Of a stretch of 64,000 nt of DNA, positions 12,240 to 23,813 are shown in pieces (position 1 is the first letter of the stretch; each line of letters opens with the position of its first letter). The position numbers and the translations under genes were made by a program. The notes under the pieces were generated by a model. It did not search any database. It saw only the letters and a list, made by a program, of their open reading frames with translations, and had not been told where the DNA came from. This DNA comes from Plasmodium brasilianum (lineage: Eukaryota > Apicomplexa > Aconoidasida > Haemosporida > Plasmodiidae): contig NC_090122.1 in the NCBI RefSeq assembly GCF_023973825.1, positions 1,296,130 through 1,360,129 on the forward strand, in the 5' to 3' direction.

Positions 12240-13409
12240 TAGATAATATTAAGTTCAATTTGATAGTTAGACATTTATTGTATGTACAAATAAACAAGGG
12301 AAAAATTACCCACTATGTACATACGAGTCTACACTTATCAACTTCACTCAATATTAGCCAATATTGATCAATATCGATCAATATCATTCAATATTACTGA
12401 ATACTGGTGAAATGCTTTTACAATTTTTTAGGAACATATAGTAATGTTAGCCTTCACAATAAGTGAAAATATATTTTTTTTTTTTTTTCATTTTAGACAA
12501 ATTTTTAGGAATGTATAAGGTCTTTATTTTTTATTATTTTTTTTTTTTTTTAAAGGTCCAAATAGACAATTGTTTCATAATGAAAACTAAAATTGAATGA
12601 AAGAATTTCAAAAGATATTATCCTACACACATATATTTAATCGTGTATATGTTCCTTTTACATATAATGAAAAATGAAAAAAAGTTAAAATATAAAACAG
12701 TTCTAGCTATGAAAAACGCTTTTTAGCCTTATTACTAACTGAAAATTAAAAAAATACTTTTTAATAATACTACTACTACTACAGTATTTCTTTTTTTCTT
12801 TTTTCCATATATATACGTATGAATAATTGAATAACTCCCATTACATGTTTAGTTTGTCAAAATTTTATTCATTCAAAGGATTTACCAAAAAAAAAAGTAG
12901 ATTTATAAGCAAAAATAAAACATAACGTAAAAATAATATCTGAATGAACTCATCAATTGTAGAAGAAGTAGCACACTTATGTATATATGTATCTACACAC
13001 ATATACATATCTGTACACATGTACATATCCGTATACATACGTATGTATACATATATATAAACAAAAAAAACGTTTATAAATGCACAACATGTAGATTACT
13101 TCTCAAAACAGTGGACGAACCAATTTTTAAAATAAATGTAAAGAAAATGCATTAAAGAGAGAATAAAAAAAAAAAGAAAAAAAAAAGTGCCTATATAGCC
13201 AAAATAAAAAAAATAATTTTACAGAAAATATGCACATTCATTGTGCACACACACACATACAAAAAAAAAAAAAAAAAAAAAAAAAAACGCATAACATGCA
13301 GAGAAATAAAGCGTAACTAAAACAAATACATGAACATTCAGAAAAAAAAAAAAAAAAAAGTCAACTAATATTCAAAAAATTCTTACTTGTATAGAAAAAA
13401 AAAAAAAAA
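10852..13409. other. Divergent spacer between SMC1 and PF16
   Basis: This 2.56 kb stretch separates two divergently transcribed genes and should carry both promoters. It contains (TA)n and (TATG)n microsatellites (11202-11225, 11380-11396), many A and T runs, a cluster of CAATAT repeats (12345-12405) and a possible small spliced gene (12100-12367, listed separately). No RNA gene was recognised. Confidence 0.6.
12100..12367 (+). CDS. Possible 59-residue two-exon gene, product unknown
   Basis: An ATG at 12100 opens a Lys-rich exon (12100-12154) ending at a GTATAC donor. A near-perfect acceptor, about 30 T/C bases followed by AG at 12241-12242, begins a second exon that reads in frame to TGA at 12365-12367. 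The joined product is 59 residues, starting MQKKNGKELFSKSNVLNL and continuing through IKFNLIVRHLLYVQINKGK. The second exon is much less repetitive than the surrounding DNA and is only open in this phase. It may instead be a non-coding spliced 5' exon of the downstream PF16 gene. No family recognised. Confidence 0.3.
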
Positions 13410-15531
13410 ATGAGTAAGTTTATACAGCAGATATTCGAGGATTACAGTAAGTCTAGAACCCAGTTCACCCAAAGTATCTGTGATTTATGCTTAAAACCTC
13501 ACAATATTGAATTATTAATAAATACAGATATAATAATTTTACTTCGTCCATTGATACTAGACAAAGTTCCAATTGTACAACAAAATGCAACATTAATTTT
13601 AGCGAAACTAGCGAGCTATTCTGAGGAGGTAGCTACCACTATTTTACAAAATGATGTGTTACCTCATTTAATATATTGTTTAAAACATGAAAATAAAAAC
13701 TATAGAAAAAACTGCGCTTATACGTTAAAATCTTTAGCTAATCATAATGCCAAACTAGCCAATATTGTTGCTGAAGAAAATTGTATTGATTATTTAATGG
13801 ACTGTTTAGATGAATACGACCTAAGGTTAAAGGAATCTTGTATTAATGCATTATGTGCGATTGTAAAAAATGACATAGACTTGTCTAATAATGTTGTTAA
13901 TAAAGGAATAATTCCCTTATTATTATTATGTCTGCAAGAAAAAGATAACAATTTAATAAAAAGTTCTTTAAACTTCTTATCTGAGTTATGTAAACAGTCT
14001 AACGAAATTGCTAAAAATGTTGTTGATAATAATGTATTACCAAATTTAATAAAATTTTTAGATAACAACGATGTTCATATAAAAAGGTATACTTGTAACT
14101 GTTTGTCACAAATAGCAAAACATAAAGAAGAGCTAACTGAACTGATGATAGAAAATGATGTTTTTCCAAAAATACTTTATTTATTAAAAGATAATGATGA
14201 TATTGTTAAAAAAAATTGTGCTAATTCTTTAAAAGAAATGAGTAAACATAATGAAGATATATGTAAAATTATTGTGCGTGCAGGAACATTACCTTTTTTA
14301 TGTGAATGTATAGAGCAATCATCAAAAGATAATATAAAATTACCTGCAATATTATGTCTCGGTTTTATCTCTTCCTTTTCGGAGGCCTTAAGTTTAAATA
14401 TTATTTTATCTAATGCTATACCTATTTTAAAAAAATGCATGGTAGAAGAAACAGAAGATTATATAAAATGTGCTTGTGTGTGGACAGTAGGAAATATTGG
14501 AAAACATTCATCTGAACATGCTAAGAAACTTTCGGACGAAAATATTTTAATTATTTTAGTAAACTTATATAACTCTAACGATTCTTCAGATGATTTAAAA
14601 AAGAAAGTTAAAATATCATTAAAAAATATTATACAAAAAGTTACAGACTTGGAGGCATTACAACCTGTCTTCTTAAAGTCTACATTAAAACTAGCTAAAT
14701 ATTCCATTTTCCAGTTTTCCAAAATATTGCCTAGAAATCCGTCCTACAAAAAATCCTTCATTAAATCTGGATGCTTAAAATATTTGCAAGTAAAATGAAA
14801 AGAGAACACAAAAAATTTAAAAAAAAAGGAATCAAACTTTTTAATAATGTTTACATATGGGGGGGATAGTCATCTGTTTAGAATAACTCACAAGTGCTCC
14901 CTAACAAAAAATAGCATAGCAGTATTAAGTCATGTGTACGCAACGTGAAGGCATAAAATATGCAACAAATAAGGGGGAAAATACGTAGGCAAATAAGTGG
15001 GCATATAAGTGGGCAAATAAGTAAGCAAATTAGTAAGTGAATAATCTTATTGATGTACGTAGTATTATACTCAGTAGTGTTAGCGTATTGAGTATTTTTT
15101 CACTTAATTAAAGGAAAATAAATAAAATAAATTATATGTCTGTGGATGGGTTTCACTGGTGTTCTCAGAATTTTAACCTTTTTTACCACAAAGCAGTCAA
15201 CTGTGTGCGCAAAACGAACGCTTTTTTGTGCGCCCAGAAAATAATATACATATATATATATACATACATATATACATACATATATACATACATATATACA
15301 TACATATGCATTTATATACATACATATATATATATAAATGCATATGTATGTATGTGTGTTCGCATATATTCCCCATTGAATTAGGAAATAAAAATTTCTG
15401 ACGAGGCAAAGAAATTCGAATTAGAGATCAATACTATAAATAAGTCCTTCCCTGAAGATATAGTAAATTATTACACACCAGGATATTCCGAAACCTTGAT
15501 TAAAAAAATAGACGATATTGACAAAAATTAA
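13410..15531 (+). CDS. PF16: Armadillo repeat protein PF16 (SPAG6 orthologue), axoneme central apparatus
   Basis: PF16/SPAG6 is a component of the central-pair apparatus of motile flagella. In malaria parasites it would act in the male gamete, the only flagellated stage. Two exons, 13410-14789 and 15385-15531, joined at a phase-0 intron (donor GTAAAA, acceptor TTAG), give 508 residues, almost exactly the length of human SPAG6. Seen: at least eight armadillo repeats of about 42 residues, for example VPIVQQNATLILAKLASYSE, ENKNYRKNCAYTLKSLANHN and CACVWTVGNIGKHS. The second exon encodes the diagnostic C-terminus with FPEDIVNYYTPGYSETLIKK, matching the SPAG6 tail YPEEIVRYYSPGYSDTLL. Unlike its neighbours, it has no low-complexity insertions, as expected for a conserved structural protein. 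The start ATG follows a long A run. Confidence 0.95.
15246..15346. repeat. (TATACATACATA)n microsatellite in the PF16 intron
   Basis: Tandem tatacatacata units fill the middle of the PF16 intron. The peptide ORFs of Y, I, T and C on both strands here are artefacts of the repeat. Confidence 0.9.
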
Positions 15532-16427
15532 CCGTAGAATTAACCTTTATGCGTCGTAACTGTGTTCCTTCCATGTTTGCGTAATCATAAAACTTGTATA
15601 CATATACACGCGTGAAGTGTACGGACGTATTTACGTTTTGAAAAAGAATGAGTATAACAGGAACAAAGAAACAGATTCGTTTTATATTTTATTTCAAAAA
15701 AATTTAAAATTATTTTTTCAAACATTTGAGTTACTTCTTTTATTTTGTTTTATTTGATTGTATTTTATCCTATTTCAGTTTATTTCATTTTACTTGATTT
15801 TATTTCATTTTACTTGATTTTATTTCATTTTACTTCATATTATTTCATTTTACTTCATATTATTTCATTTTACATCATATTATTTCTTTTTACTTCATAT
15901 TATTTCATTTTCTACATTTCATTTCATTTTACTTCATATTATTTCATTTTCTATATTTCATTTCATTTTACTTCATATTATTTCATTTTCTACATTTCAT
16001 TTCATTTTACTTCATATTATTTCATTTTCTACATTTTCTTGTCAACTTATATTCCCTTCGTTGACTTGAACGAAGGAAAAACTTTTAGAAAAAATAAAGA
16101 AAAAAAGAAGCCTCCTCTTTTTTCTCACCACGATATGCATCATATGTGATTTAGAAAAAACGAAAAATGAAAAGGAAAAAACAAATATGCACATTATTCT
16201 GTTTAATTATATAAATCAATCAGTATGTACGGTCAGTCAAAATTTAAGGGTAAAAATAAAAAAGGAAAATATATGAATAAACCGATTGGTCGATTAGCAG
16301 CATAACCGCTTGACCTATTGACTGATTAACGACACATTAAAATGATTTGCATGGTGGACTAAGGTCTGTGAAATAAACCTATTCATGATTTGCCCCTTAG
16401 CAAAAGCGGACAACTTAAATTATCAAC
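15532..16427. other. Spacer between PF16 and the large helical-repeat gene
   Basis: An 896-base head-to-tail spacer. Its left part is PF16 3' UTR. Its middle (15740-16035) is a T-rich satellite, listed separately. The last 300 bases are probably promoter and 5' UTR of the next gene. Confidence 0.6.
15740..16035. repeat. T-rich minisatellite, units of about 15 and 39 bases
   Basis: The left half repeats a 15-base motif of the type ttttatttcattttactt. The right half repeats a 39-base compound unit (ttacttcatattatttcatt followed by ttctacatttcatttcatt) about four times with few changes. The 39-base unit appears to be built from the shorter motif. The 134-residue plus-strand ORF across it has only S, F, Y, I, L and T and is a repeat artefact. 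Confidence 0.85.
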
Positions 16428-19400
16428 GTGATACCACTTTTAATCTATTTAATGAAATATCTACTGAGGAGAACAAACAGAAAATTCGCGTTCAACAGTT
16501 TTCTTCGCAAATCGTGCTCTTTCTACTGCTCCAGAAAAAGGAGCAACATATCAGAAATTTTAGAGAGTAATCATTATGATAAAGATGGGAAATATGATAA
16601 AGATGGGAAATATGATAAAGATGGGAAATATGATAAAGATGGGAAATATGATAAAAATGGGAAATATGATAAAGATGGGAAATATGATAAAGATGGGAAA
16701 TATGATAAAGATGGGAAATATGATAAAGATGGGAAATATGATAAAGATGGCAAATATGATAAAGATGGCAAATATAATAAAAATGGTAAATATAATAAAA
16801 ATGGTAAAAACGTTGTCTCCAAATTTTATCCTATTGAACATGAGAAGGACATAATAACCATTTTGCAAAATTCGGCGGAAAGAAAAAATGAATTAACTTG
16901 TCAAAACATAATACAATTACTTCAAGCATGTAGTAAAAACAGATACAAAAATGATACGATTGCACAGTTAATAATTATGAACATAAAATATAATATTGAA
17001 AAAATGTCCATTATTCGATTATGTGTGTGCATAAATTATTTGGTTAATTTGAATATACTAAAAAATAATGAGAATTTTACGAATGTACTAATTAATTCTT
17101 TAATAAAAAAGTTGAAAAATGATGAACATATAGATCTGTATGGAATATGTCTTATAGCTAAATTTCTTCTTAATGAGAAAATAAAAAACCAAGAATTATT
17201 TTACTTAATAGGTGACATAATCAAAAATAAAATAACCATGAATTCGAATTCGTATGATATATACAATTTGATACTATCCCTTTTAGCTATTCAAGATAAC
17301 AGACTTTTAAAAAATGATAAAATTTCTGATGAAATAGGTACCAAGTGTACACAAAATAATTATAGCTTATGTAATAGAAAAAATGAAGAGAATATATATC
17401 ACAAGATGGACACTACTATCCATTTTGTACAGATATATACGAATTACAGAATGAATAATAATTTAGAAAATGTGATTAAATTAAATGAAGAGAATATTTA
17501 CAAATTGTTATATCATTATATAAAATTGGACAGGGTAAAAAATGAAGAAATCATTCTTATTATTAATAGTGTAAGTAGTATAAATAGAAAAAATTTTATG
17601 CACAAAATGGATTTAAGTAAAAAGGAAAAAACTGATTTATATGAAATGTACTTTAACAGAATAAATTATAAGGAACAATTTGAAGGTAAATTAATAGCAC
17701 TTCTTCTTTTTAATTTACAAAAAATTTTAAAATCAAATGAAATATCAGAAAAAACGTTTTATCATATTTTGCAAAATATTTACGACTCTTTAAAAATTGC
17801 CACAATAAAGACGAGACAAAATGTGTGTCCATCACAAAGAGGAAGGAATGAAGTGGGGGAAAAACAAGGAAGTGGAAAAGTAGGTGCAAAGCAGAAAGAT
17901 CTGCTTACACAAATTAAGAAGCTTAAATGCGTAGAGGAAGCAGCAACTATAGGGGGAGATAAAATAAAATGTAATAATGAAAATGATACCAAAATGAATA
18001 GAACATATTCTAATTACTCAAACAATTTAAGACTGCATTTTACTATTCAAGAAATTGGCATGATATTTCAATTTTATGATTGCCTCTTAAATATATCCAT
18101 AGGAAGAGATAAATTTGCAACGTCTTTCCAGCACACTCATCATACCGTTTTAAATTTACAACACGATATGATTGACAGGAAAGAAGAAAAAAAAAATAGT
18201 TATGGAATATTGTACAGTACAACAGACGGGCAAAATGCGCACAGGGAGATTCATAACGACCACTACAATTACCACTACAATTACCACTACAACAACTACT
18301 ACACCTATTGGTGTACCCTCTTCGGGGCACAGGTAAACACTCTAAAGGAGAGCCTGCTTTTTTATGCTTCACCTAGCTATGGAAAAAAGGAAAAAATGAA
18401 TATACTTGACTTCTGCACAGTGTTCAAAGGGTTTTGTAAAATATATAGAAATACATTACTAGATAGAAATATTTTATTGTTTTTTCATAATTTCATAATA
18501 TCAAATCAAAACAAAGTAAGTGTGAATGAGTTGATTGTTATACTTAAATTAATTTTCGAAATGAAGAATTCTGATTTTTTTAAAATTTTATGCAATAAAA
18601 CATACGGAAGCAACACACATGGAAACTTCCTTAACAATATACAAAACATTTTAATTAAAAATGTGTTAAATGAAAAAAGCATTTTACCAAATTATCGTAG
18701 GAAGGAGTCGTGTATTATTATGTGCTTCTATTATCTGTCCTTTTTAAACTGGAATGCTAATATATATCTTGTACTGAATAATTTTATTGTAAAAAATATA
18801 AGGACTAATACTGTAATAAATGCCATTCCGTATATTATTATAAGTAAATTTAACTATCATAAATTAGAAGAGAAATTATTGAAGGGGCAATTAAAACCGC
18901 CAAAGCAGGAAACACAAAGTGGACACGATTTGATGTATGAACAAGAGGTAGCGGATGCCCATGGGGGGGATATGTTCATAAACGGGAATGAAAAAATTTA
19001 CCAAAAGAAGAAGTGCAATAATGGTGCATCAGGTCGTATTAAAATGTATGGACAAAGCGATTTGGATAGGAGTGTTGACATAAATGCTGCCAGGAATTCT
19101 GACAAGACTGTTGAATGTAGTGCTTACAGTAGTGCTGATAGTAGTGCTTACAGTAGTGCTGATAGTAGTGCTTACAGTAGTGCTGATAGTAGTGCCTACA
19201 GTAGTGCTGATAGTAGTGCTTACAGTAGTGCTTACAGTAGTGCTGATAGTAGTGCGTACAGTAGTGCTGATAGTAGTGCTTACAGTAGTACATGTCAGAA
19301 TAATTACCCCATTACGCGTGATATTGAGAGGATACATATCCTGTACAAGTTAATAAATAAACATTTTGATCGATACAGAATGTACTGTGTGCTGAGCTGC

Positions 19401-20606
19401 ATTTATGTGTTCACAAAATTTTTAAAGGAGAAGAAGACAAGTTATTCGTTTCCCTTTTCGAATTTTAATTTTCCCGATTTGTTTCAAAAATTGCACAACA
19501 AACTGTTAAGCAGCTCAAAATTACGGTGTGAAAATAATTATGACTATTTTATTAATTTTGTAAAATACAATTATTGTGTATCATTCCTTAATTATTATAT
19601 AAACTTAAATAATTTAATGGAAAACATACTACAATATTGTAAGGATTTCCCTTTCAACTTTTATACGCCGTTTAATGCATATCTTATAGTTCACTTTTTG
19701 ATAAATTATGAACAAAATATAAAAAGTCAGAAATATATTCCCTATATAAAAAATGTATCACCACATTTTGAAAAAAAAATTATACATACATATAATACCA
19801 TAAAAATGGAAAAAATAATTGTTTTTAAAAATTTAATGAAATATGTAAGTTCTCATCACGAATTATTAAATACACACGACATTATAAATATAATGAAAAC
19901 TTTAAAATTGTTATCCTTTGAACTTAATTATAAGACCATCTTAATAGTACATAATTTCATTCTAAATTTTAAATGTTATTTACACACAAAAATAAGTACA
20001 AACTTTGAAATATTAATTGAATATATAAAGTTCTTATACTATTTCGAATCCCAGAATTTTGAGTTATTTCAAAAATGCAGTAATTTAATAGTGAATATTT
20101 TTATATGTATCTTCAGAACGATTTTTAAAAATCTGCAAAACAGTGAAGAAAATAATTACATTGGTATGCTGCAATTCTCTTTGTTATACATGTCGTACTT
20201 TATTCAAGAATCAAACTCGGTTTTTAATATGTTAACCTCCATAAATTTGAGAAAAATACATTATTTAATGAATATTAAATGCTTGAATTTGGAAAAGTAT
20301 CAACACTCGTACACTTTTCAAGTAAACAAGAAAAGCAAAAAGGGATCATACATGTGCATATGTACGGATGTTATTTGCACGTAATACACCTCTGCGCATT
20401 GTAAGAAAAGGTGTAAAACACTATGGTGTATTTGTAAATAATTACGTGAAAAAAATAATGTACATGTAAACATTTCATACTATTTCGTTTTTTTTTTACA
20501 GTTACAAATTTTGAAAGTTCTTAAGGGTGTTATTAAAAATAAAAGCATAATAAATGAATACAGCATTGATGGTACACCCTATACGGTTGATATTATCATC
20601 ACATAA
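16428..20606 (+). CDS. Large helical-repeat protein, probably mitochondrial (heptatricopeptide/FAST-like), function unknown
   Basis: Two exons, 16428-20321 and 20502-20606 (donor GTAAAC, acceptor TTTTTTTACAG, phase 0), give 1332 residues. The first 45 residues are basic and hydrophobic without acidic residues before residue 40, like a mitochondrial presequence. Then follow 13 DKDGKY-type hexapeptides, and a long series of paired helices such as NELTCQNIIQLLQACSKN and MSIIRLCVCINYLVNLNIL. These resemble the heptatricopeptide or FAST-type repeats of Apicomplexa organellar RNA-binding proteins. The last exon ends with YSIDGTPYTVDIIIT, which resembles the strand that precedes the RAP domain in FAST-kinase-like proteins, but no RAP domain follows. 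A second repeat (SSADSSAY) sits at 19118-19290. The targeting and RNA-binding roles are inferred from the pattern, not shown by a catalytic motif. Confidence 0.65.
16576..16812 (+). repeat. 18-base tandem repeat encoding DKDGKY
   Basis: Thirteen 18-base units (gataaagatgggaaatat and variants) encode DKDGKY, DKNGKY or NKNGKY. Because the unit is six codons, all three plus frames and two minus frames stay open, giving long spurious ORFs. The 3' units drift toward AAC/AAT (Asn) codons. The repeat lies between the probable presequence and the helical domain. Confidence 0.95.
19118..19290 (+). repeat. Ser-Ala-Tyr/Asp tandem repeat in the helical-repeat protein
   Basis: Units of 24 bases made of agtagtgct followed by tacagtagtgctgatagt encode SSAYSSAD. 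One unit has lost the GAT-containing half (two SSAY in a row around 19218-19235), showing recent slippage. Confidence 0.9.
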
Positions 20607-21188
20607 AAAATAGAAAAAGGCAAAACGAATAAAGAATACAGAATATGGAAAAGGTATCATTTTTTTTCCTGAACAGTACATGTTTTTTTTTTTTTCATTA
20701 CTTTTCTTTATTTGTTTTCTTTTTTTGTTTTTAATTTTGTGCGCATGAATGTTTCTCGTAACACTGTTGCACACCCTTTGAAGAAAATTCTTCCACGTAT
20801 TTTATCAGTTTCATATTGTTAGTAAACAAGTGTGTTTTATTAAAAAAAAAAAAAAAAAAGAATATCATTTTATTCACACAAAAAAGTAATTGTTTACGGG
20901 CATATTATTTAAACAAAATGAGAAAAAACTAAGAAAACTTCCCTATTCCGAAATGCTGAATATGGCAATAAAAATTTTCCCCAGATATGCACACTTATTT
21001 ATTGTTCCATTATTTTATTATTTCTCTTCCTTCTTCTTTTAAACACCCGAGTCAACCTTAATAATGTCAACACTATATAGAAGTATCTTCTTTTCGTGCA
21101 CTTAATGCAAATAACTTGTAATTAACATTTATGGAGATTTCGAAGAAAAAAGAAACATAATCCATCATATATATAAATACATATATAC

Positions 21189-21221
<33 letters not shown>

Positions 21222-21274
21222 TATGTATGTGTATAATTGTGGTTTATGCTGAATTCTTTGGTTTTGGGATAATT
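20607..21274. other. Convergent 3' spacer before the RNPS1-like gene
   Basis: A 668-base tail-to-tail spacer with an A18 run near 20843 and a (TA)n microsatellite at 21194-21219. Probably the 3' UTRs of both neighbours. Nothing else seen. Confidence 0.65.
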
Positions 21275-21814
21275 TCACCTTTTTTTAATACTTTTTTTCC
21301 TTCTTTTTTTTCTCGAACTCGATGATTTCCTACTTAAATTTTTTGATACACGAGAACAGGATGTACTTGATTTGTAGTCATCTTTTATATATTTTCTTTT
21401 CTCACTTCTTTTTTTATCACTATTAGGTTTTCTATCTTTATATTTTTCTTTTTCTTTCTCTTTTTCCCTTTCCCTTTCCTTTACTTTTTCCCTTTCCTTT
21501 ACTTTTTCCCTTTCCTTTACTTTTTCCTTTTCCTTTTCTTTTTCATTTATTATATGTTCATACTTTATTGATACAGTTTTTCCATCAATCTGTCCTCCAT
21601 TCATAAACTCCTTCGCGATTTTTGCATATAGATCATTTTCGAATTTTATTTTAGCACAAATAAAATTATCAGCATTATCTTTACCATCTACATTTTCATC
21701 ATTTAATAAAAAATTTATATCTTTTAAATTCCCAAAATGCATAAATATTTCTTTCAGATGTTCTACGCTTACGTTTTTCGTCAAGTTATAAACATATATG
21801 GAGCTATCATTCAT
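21275..21814 (-). CDS. RNPS1: RNPS1-like RRM protein (splicing / exon-junction-complex factor)
   Basis: A single-exon, 179-residue protein. Residues 4-85 form one RRM: RNP2 is IYVYNLTKNV and the RNP1 region is FICAKIKFEN. The sequence NVSVEHLKEIFMHFGNLKDI and the end MNGGQIDGKTVSI are characteristic of RNPS1, whose RRM reads NVTKDHLMEIF and MDGGQIDGQEI. RNPS1 is a nuclear splicing activator and part of the ASAP/PSAP and exon-junction complexes. After the RRM comes a KEREKV-type Lys/Glu/Arg repeat (21460-21545) and a C-terminal Ser/Arg/Lys tail, in the place of the RS domain. It is shorter than animal RNPS1, lacking the N-terminal Ser-rich region. Confidence 0.85.
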   Translation of the reverse strand: MNDSSIYVYNLTKNVSVEHLKEIFMHFGNLKDINFLLNDENVDGKDNADNFICAKIKFENDLYAKIAKEFMNGGQIDGKTVSIKYEHIINEKEKEKEKVKEREKVKEREKVKEREREKEKEKEKYKDRKPNSDKKRSEKRKYIKDDYKSSTSCSRVSKNLSRKSSSSRKKRRKKSIKKR

Positions 21815-22100
21815 ATTCCTTTTCCTTGTTTTTTTAACGTAAAAATGTAAAATAAAAGGTTAAAACAAATTTGAAAAAAAAAAAAAAAAAAAAGCTCTAT
21901 AATTGTGCAGAAAATACTCAATTTTATTCAAGCTCATAAATACAATATTATACTTTAATAAAAATTAAATTTTCATTAAAACTGTTGGAATCGTGCCAGA
22001 TGAAAAATATGCGTATGGAAGTAGTGCGCTTTCTCTTGTTAGGTAATTAAAAAAAAAAAAAAAAAAAAAAAATGCAAATACAAATACAAATACATACGTA

Positions 22101-22126
22101 CATATATACATATATATATATATATG

Positions 22127-22188
<62 letters not shown>
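22101..22188. repeat. Long (TA)n microsatellite
   Basis: About 88 bases of almost pure TA dinucleotide, broken once by tatgtatgtata. It is the longest TA run in the window and lies upstream of the RNPS1-like gene. Confidence 0.95.
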
Positions 22189-22190
<2 letters not shown>

Positions 22191-22857
22191 TAACATAAAT
22201 GTATGATAATATGTGCAACGCATGCTGGTTGGGCGAGTAGATCTTGAGCGGATTTTTACTAGGGGGGAAAATAAGAATGCTTGCATATGAAATGGTATAT
22301 ATGTATGTATTCATGTACGTATGTATATATATATATATACATAATTTTATAGGTGACAGCTTCACAATTAAGCCTTATTTCACTGCATTTCATTTATTTA
22401 AATGTTTCATAATATAACACCATTTCAGTCTATTTTTATTTGAGTTTTTCCTAATTCCTGGGTGTATAATTGAGCAGAGGCAAAATAAATGAAGGTCATG
22501 CATAATTGTAAAATACGCAAACATAGTATGATCTATACAAATACTAAACTGTAAAACAGCTCATACATAGAGTAAAATAAACATTAATGTTTGTTTTATT
22601 TTTTTGGGAAAGACTGTATAGGGATTCTTTTTATATTTATTCAAAATATTACATGTATGTTTATGTTTTACACTTATACATGATGTGTTATTACCCAAAT
22701 AATATTCAAAAAGAAAGAAAAAAAAAGCCAAAACAAAAGGCTACAATTAAGCCAAGAAAACAAATAAGCATATTTTCATAAGTTCACCAAATAATGTTTT
22801 TAATTTTAAAAATGTTTTTAAAAAACAATTTTTAGAAAGGAACAAAAAAAGGGGCAT

Positions 22858-23000
22858 ACATACATACATATATATGTATGTATATATATATGTATGTATA
22901 TATGTATGTATGTATATATGTATGTATGTATGTATGTATATATGTATATATTTATGTATGTATGTATATATGTATGTATATATGTATGTATATATAAATG
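22858..23000. repeat. (TATGTATA)n microsatellite
   Basis: Tandem tatgtatgtatata-type units. Antisense ORFs made of Y, I, H and T derive from it. Confidence 0.9.
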
Positions 23001-23324
23001 TATAAATGTACGGGACACGAACGTATGTATGCGCATATACACATATAAACATATATGCACATTATTTTTACATGCTTTTCAAGCTATTTATATGACAGTG
23101 GGGATTGACTAAATGAAAATACAACAACTGGCAACAAATTTTGCTAAATGTGAGAATATGGGGGAAAAAAAAAATGCAAAAAAAATAAAAAAAATGTGCA
23201 TAATTTTAATCGGATCTTTTCATAATCTTTAAATCACCAAAAAAAAAAAAATAAAAAAAAACGAACACATATGCTAATAGGTCGACATAAAAGATATGTA
23301 ATGGGACTAAAAAAAAAATAAATA

Positions 23325-23600
23325 AATATAATGATAAATAAACAGATAAATATGATGATAAATAAACAGATAAATATGATGATAAATAAACATATATATA
23401 TGATGATAAATAAACATATATATATGATGATAAATAAACATATATATATGATGATAAATAAACATATATATATGATGATAAATATAATGATAAATAAACA
23501 GATAAATATAATAAGTATGTAAATAACTAAACAGGTAAACAAACAAACAAATAGATAAACAAACAGATAAACAAAATTATAAATAAATTTATATATTGAT
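23325..23600. repeat. Compound (GATAAATAAACA) minisatellite
   Basis: Units of about 19-22 bases (atgatgataaataaacatat and atgatgataaataaacagat) repeat about nine times, then give way to aaataaacaaac and gatagatagata tetranucleotides to about 23630. The unit type switches from cagataa to catatat and back, so the array looks like a nested expansion. The 148-residue minus-strand ORF across it is a repeat artefact. Confidence 0.85.
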
Positions 23601-23813
23601 GAATAGATGGATAGATAGATAAATAAATAAAAGCATACATGAGGGATAAAGAAAAACAGTAAGAGTGTATATATACACATGTATATACATTTAAGTGTGC
23701 ATAAACAGACAGATATATGGTTTATGTTGCGAAGGTGTATATTATGGCTGTATGTTATAACCGTAAATTATAAATGTAAATTGACAGGTATTCACCATTT
23801 AGTCCGTTTTTTC

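Larger units (their letters stand above)
21815..23813. other. Spacer between RNPS1-like and CLPTM1-family genes
   Basis: A 2.0 kb spacer between two minus-strand genes. It holds three microsatellite blocks (22101-22188, 22858-23000, 23325-23600, listed separately) and poly-A/T runs. The ORFs here on both strands follow the repeats and are not supported as genes. Confidence 0.65.

Noticed and set aside
16560..16868. Long ORFs in all frames at the DKDGKY repeat
   Set aside because: An 18-base unit keeps every frame open; only the frame continuous with the 1332-residue protein is supported.
22101..23600. CRISPR-like or mobile-element repeat array
   Set aside because: The units are contiguous microsatellites without unique spacers, terminal inverted repeats or a transposase.
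23234..23680. 148-residue minus-strand ORF
   Set aside because: It consists only of I, F, Y, L, C and H from the GATAAATAAACA minisatellite, with no globular sequence.
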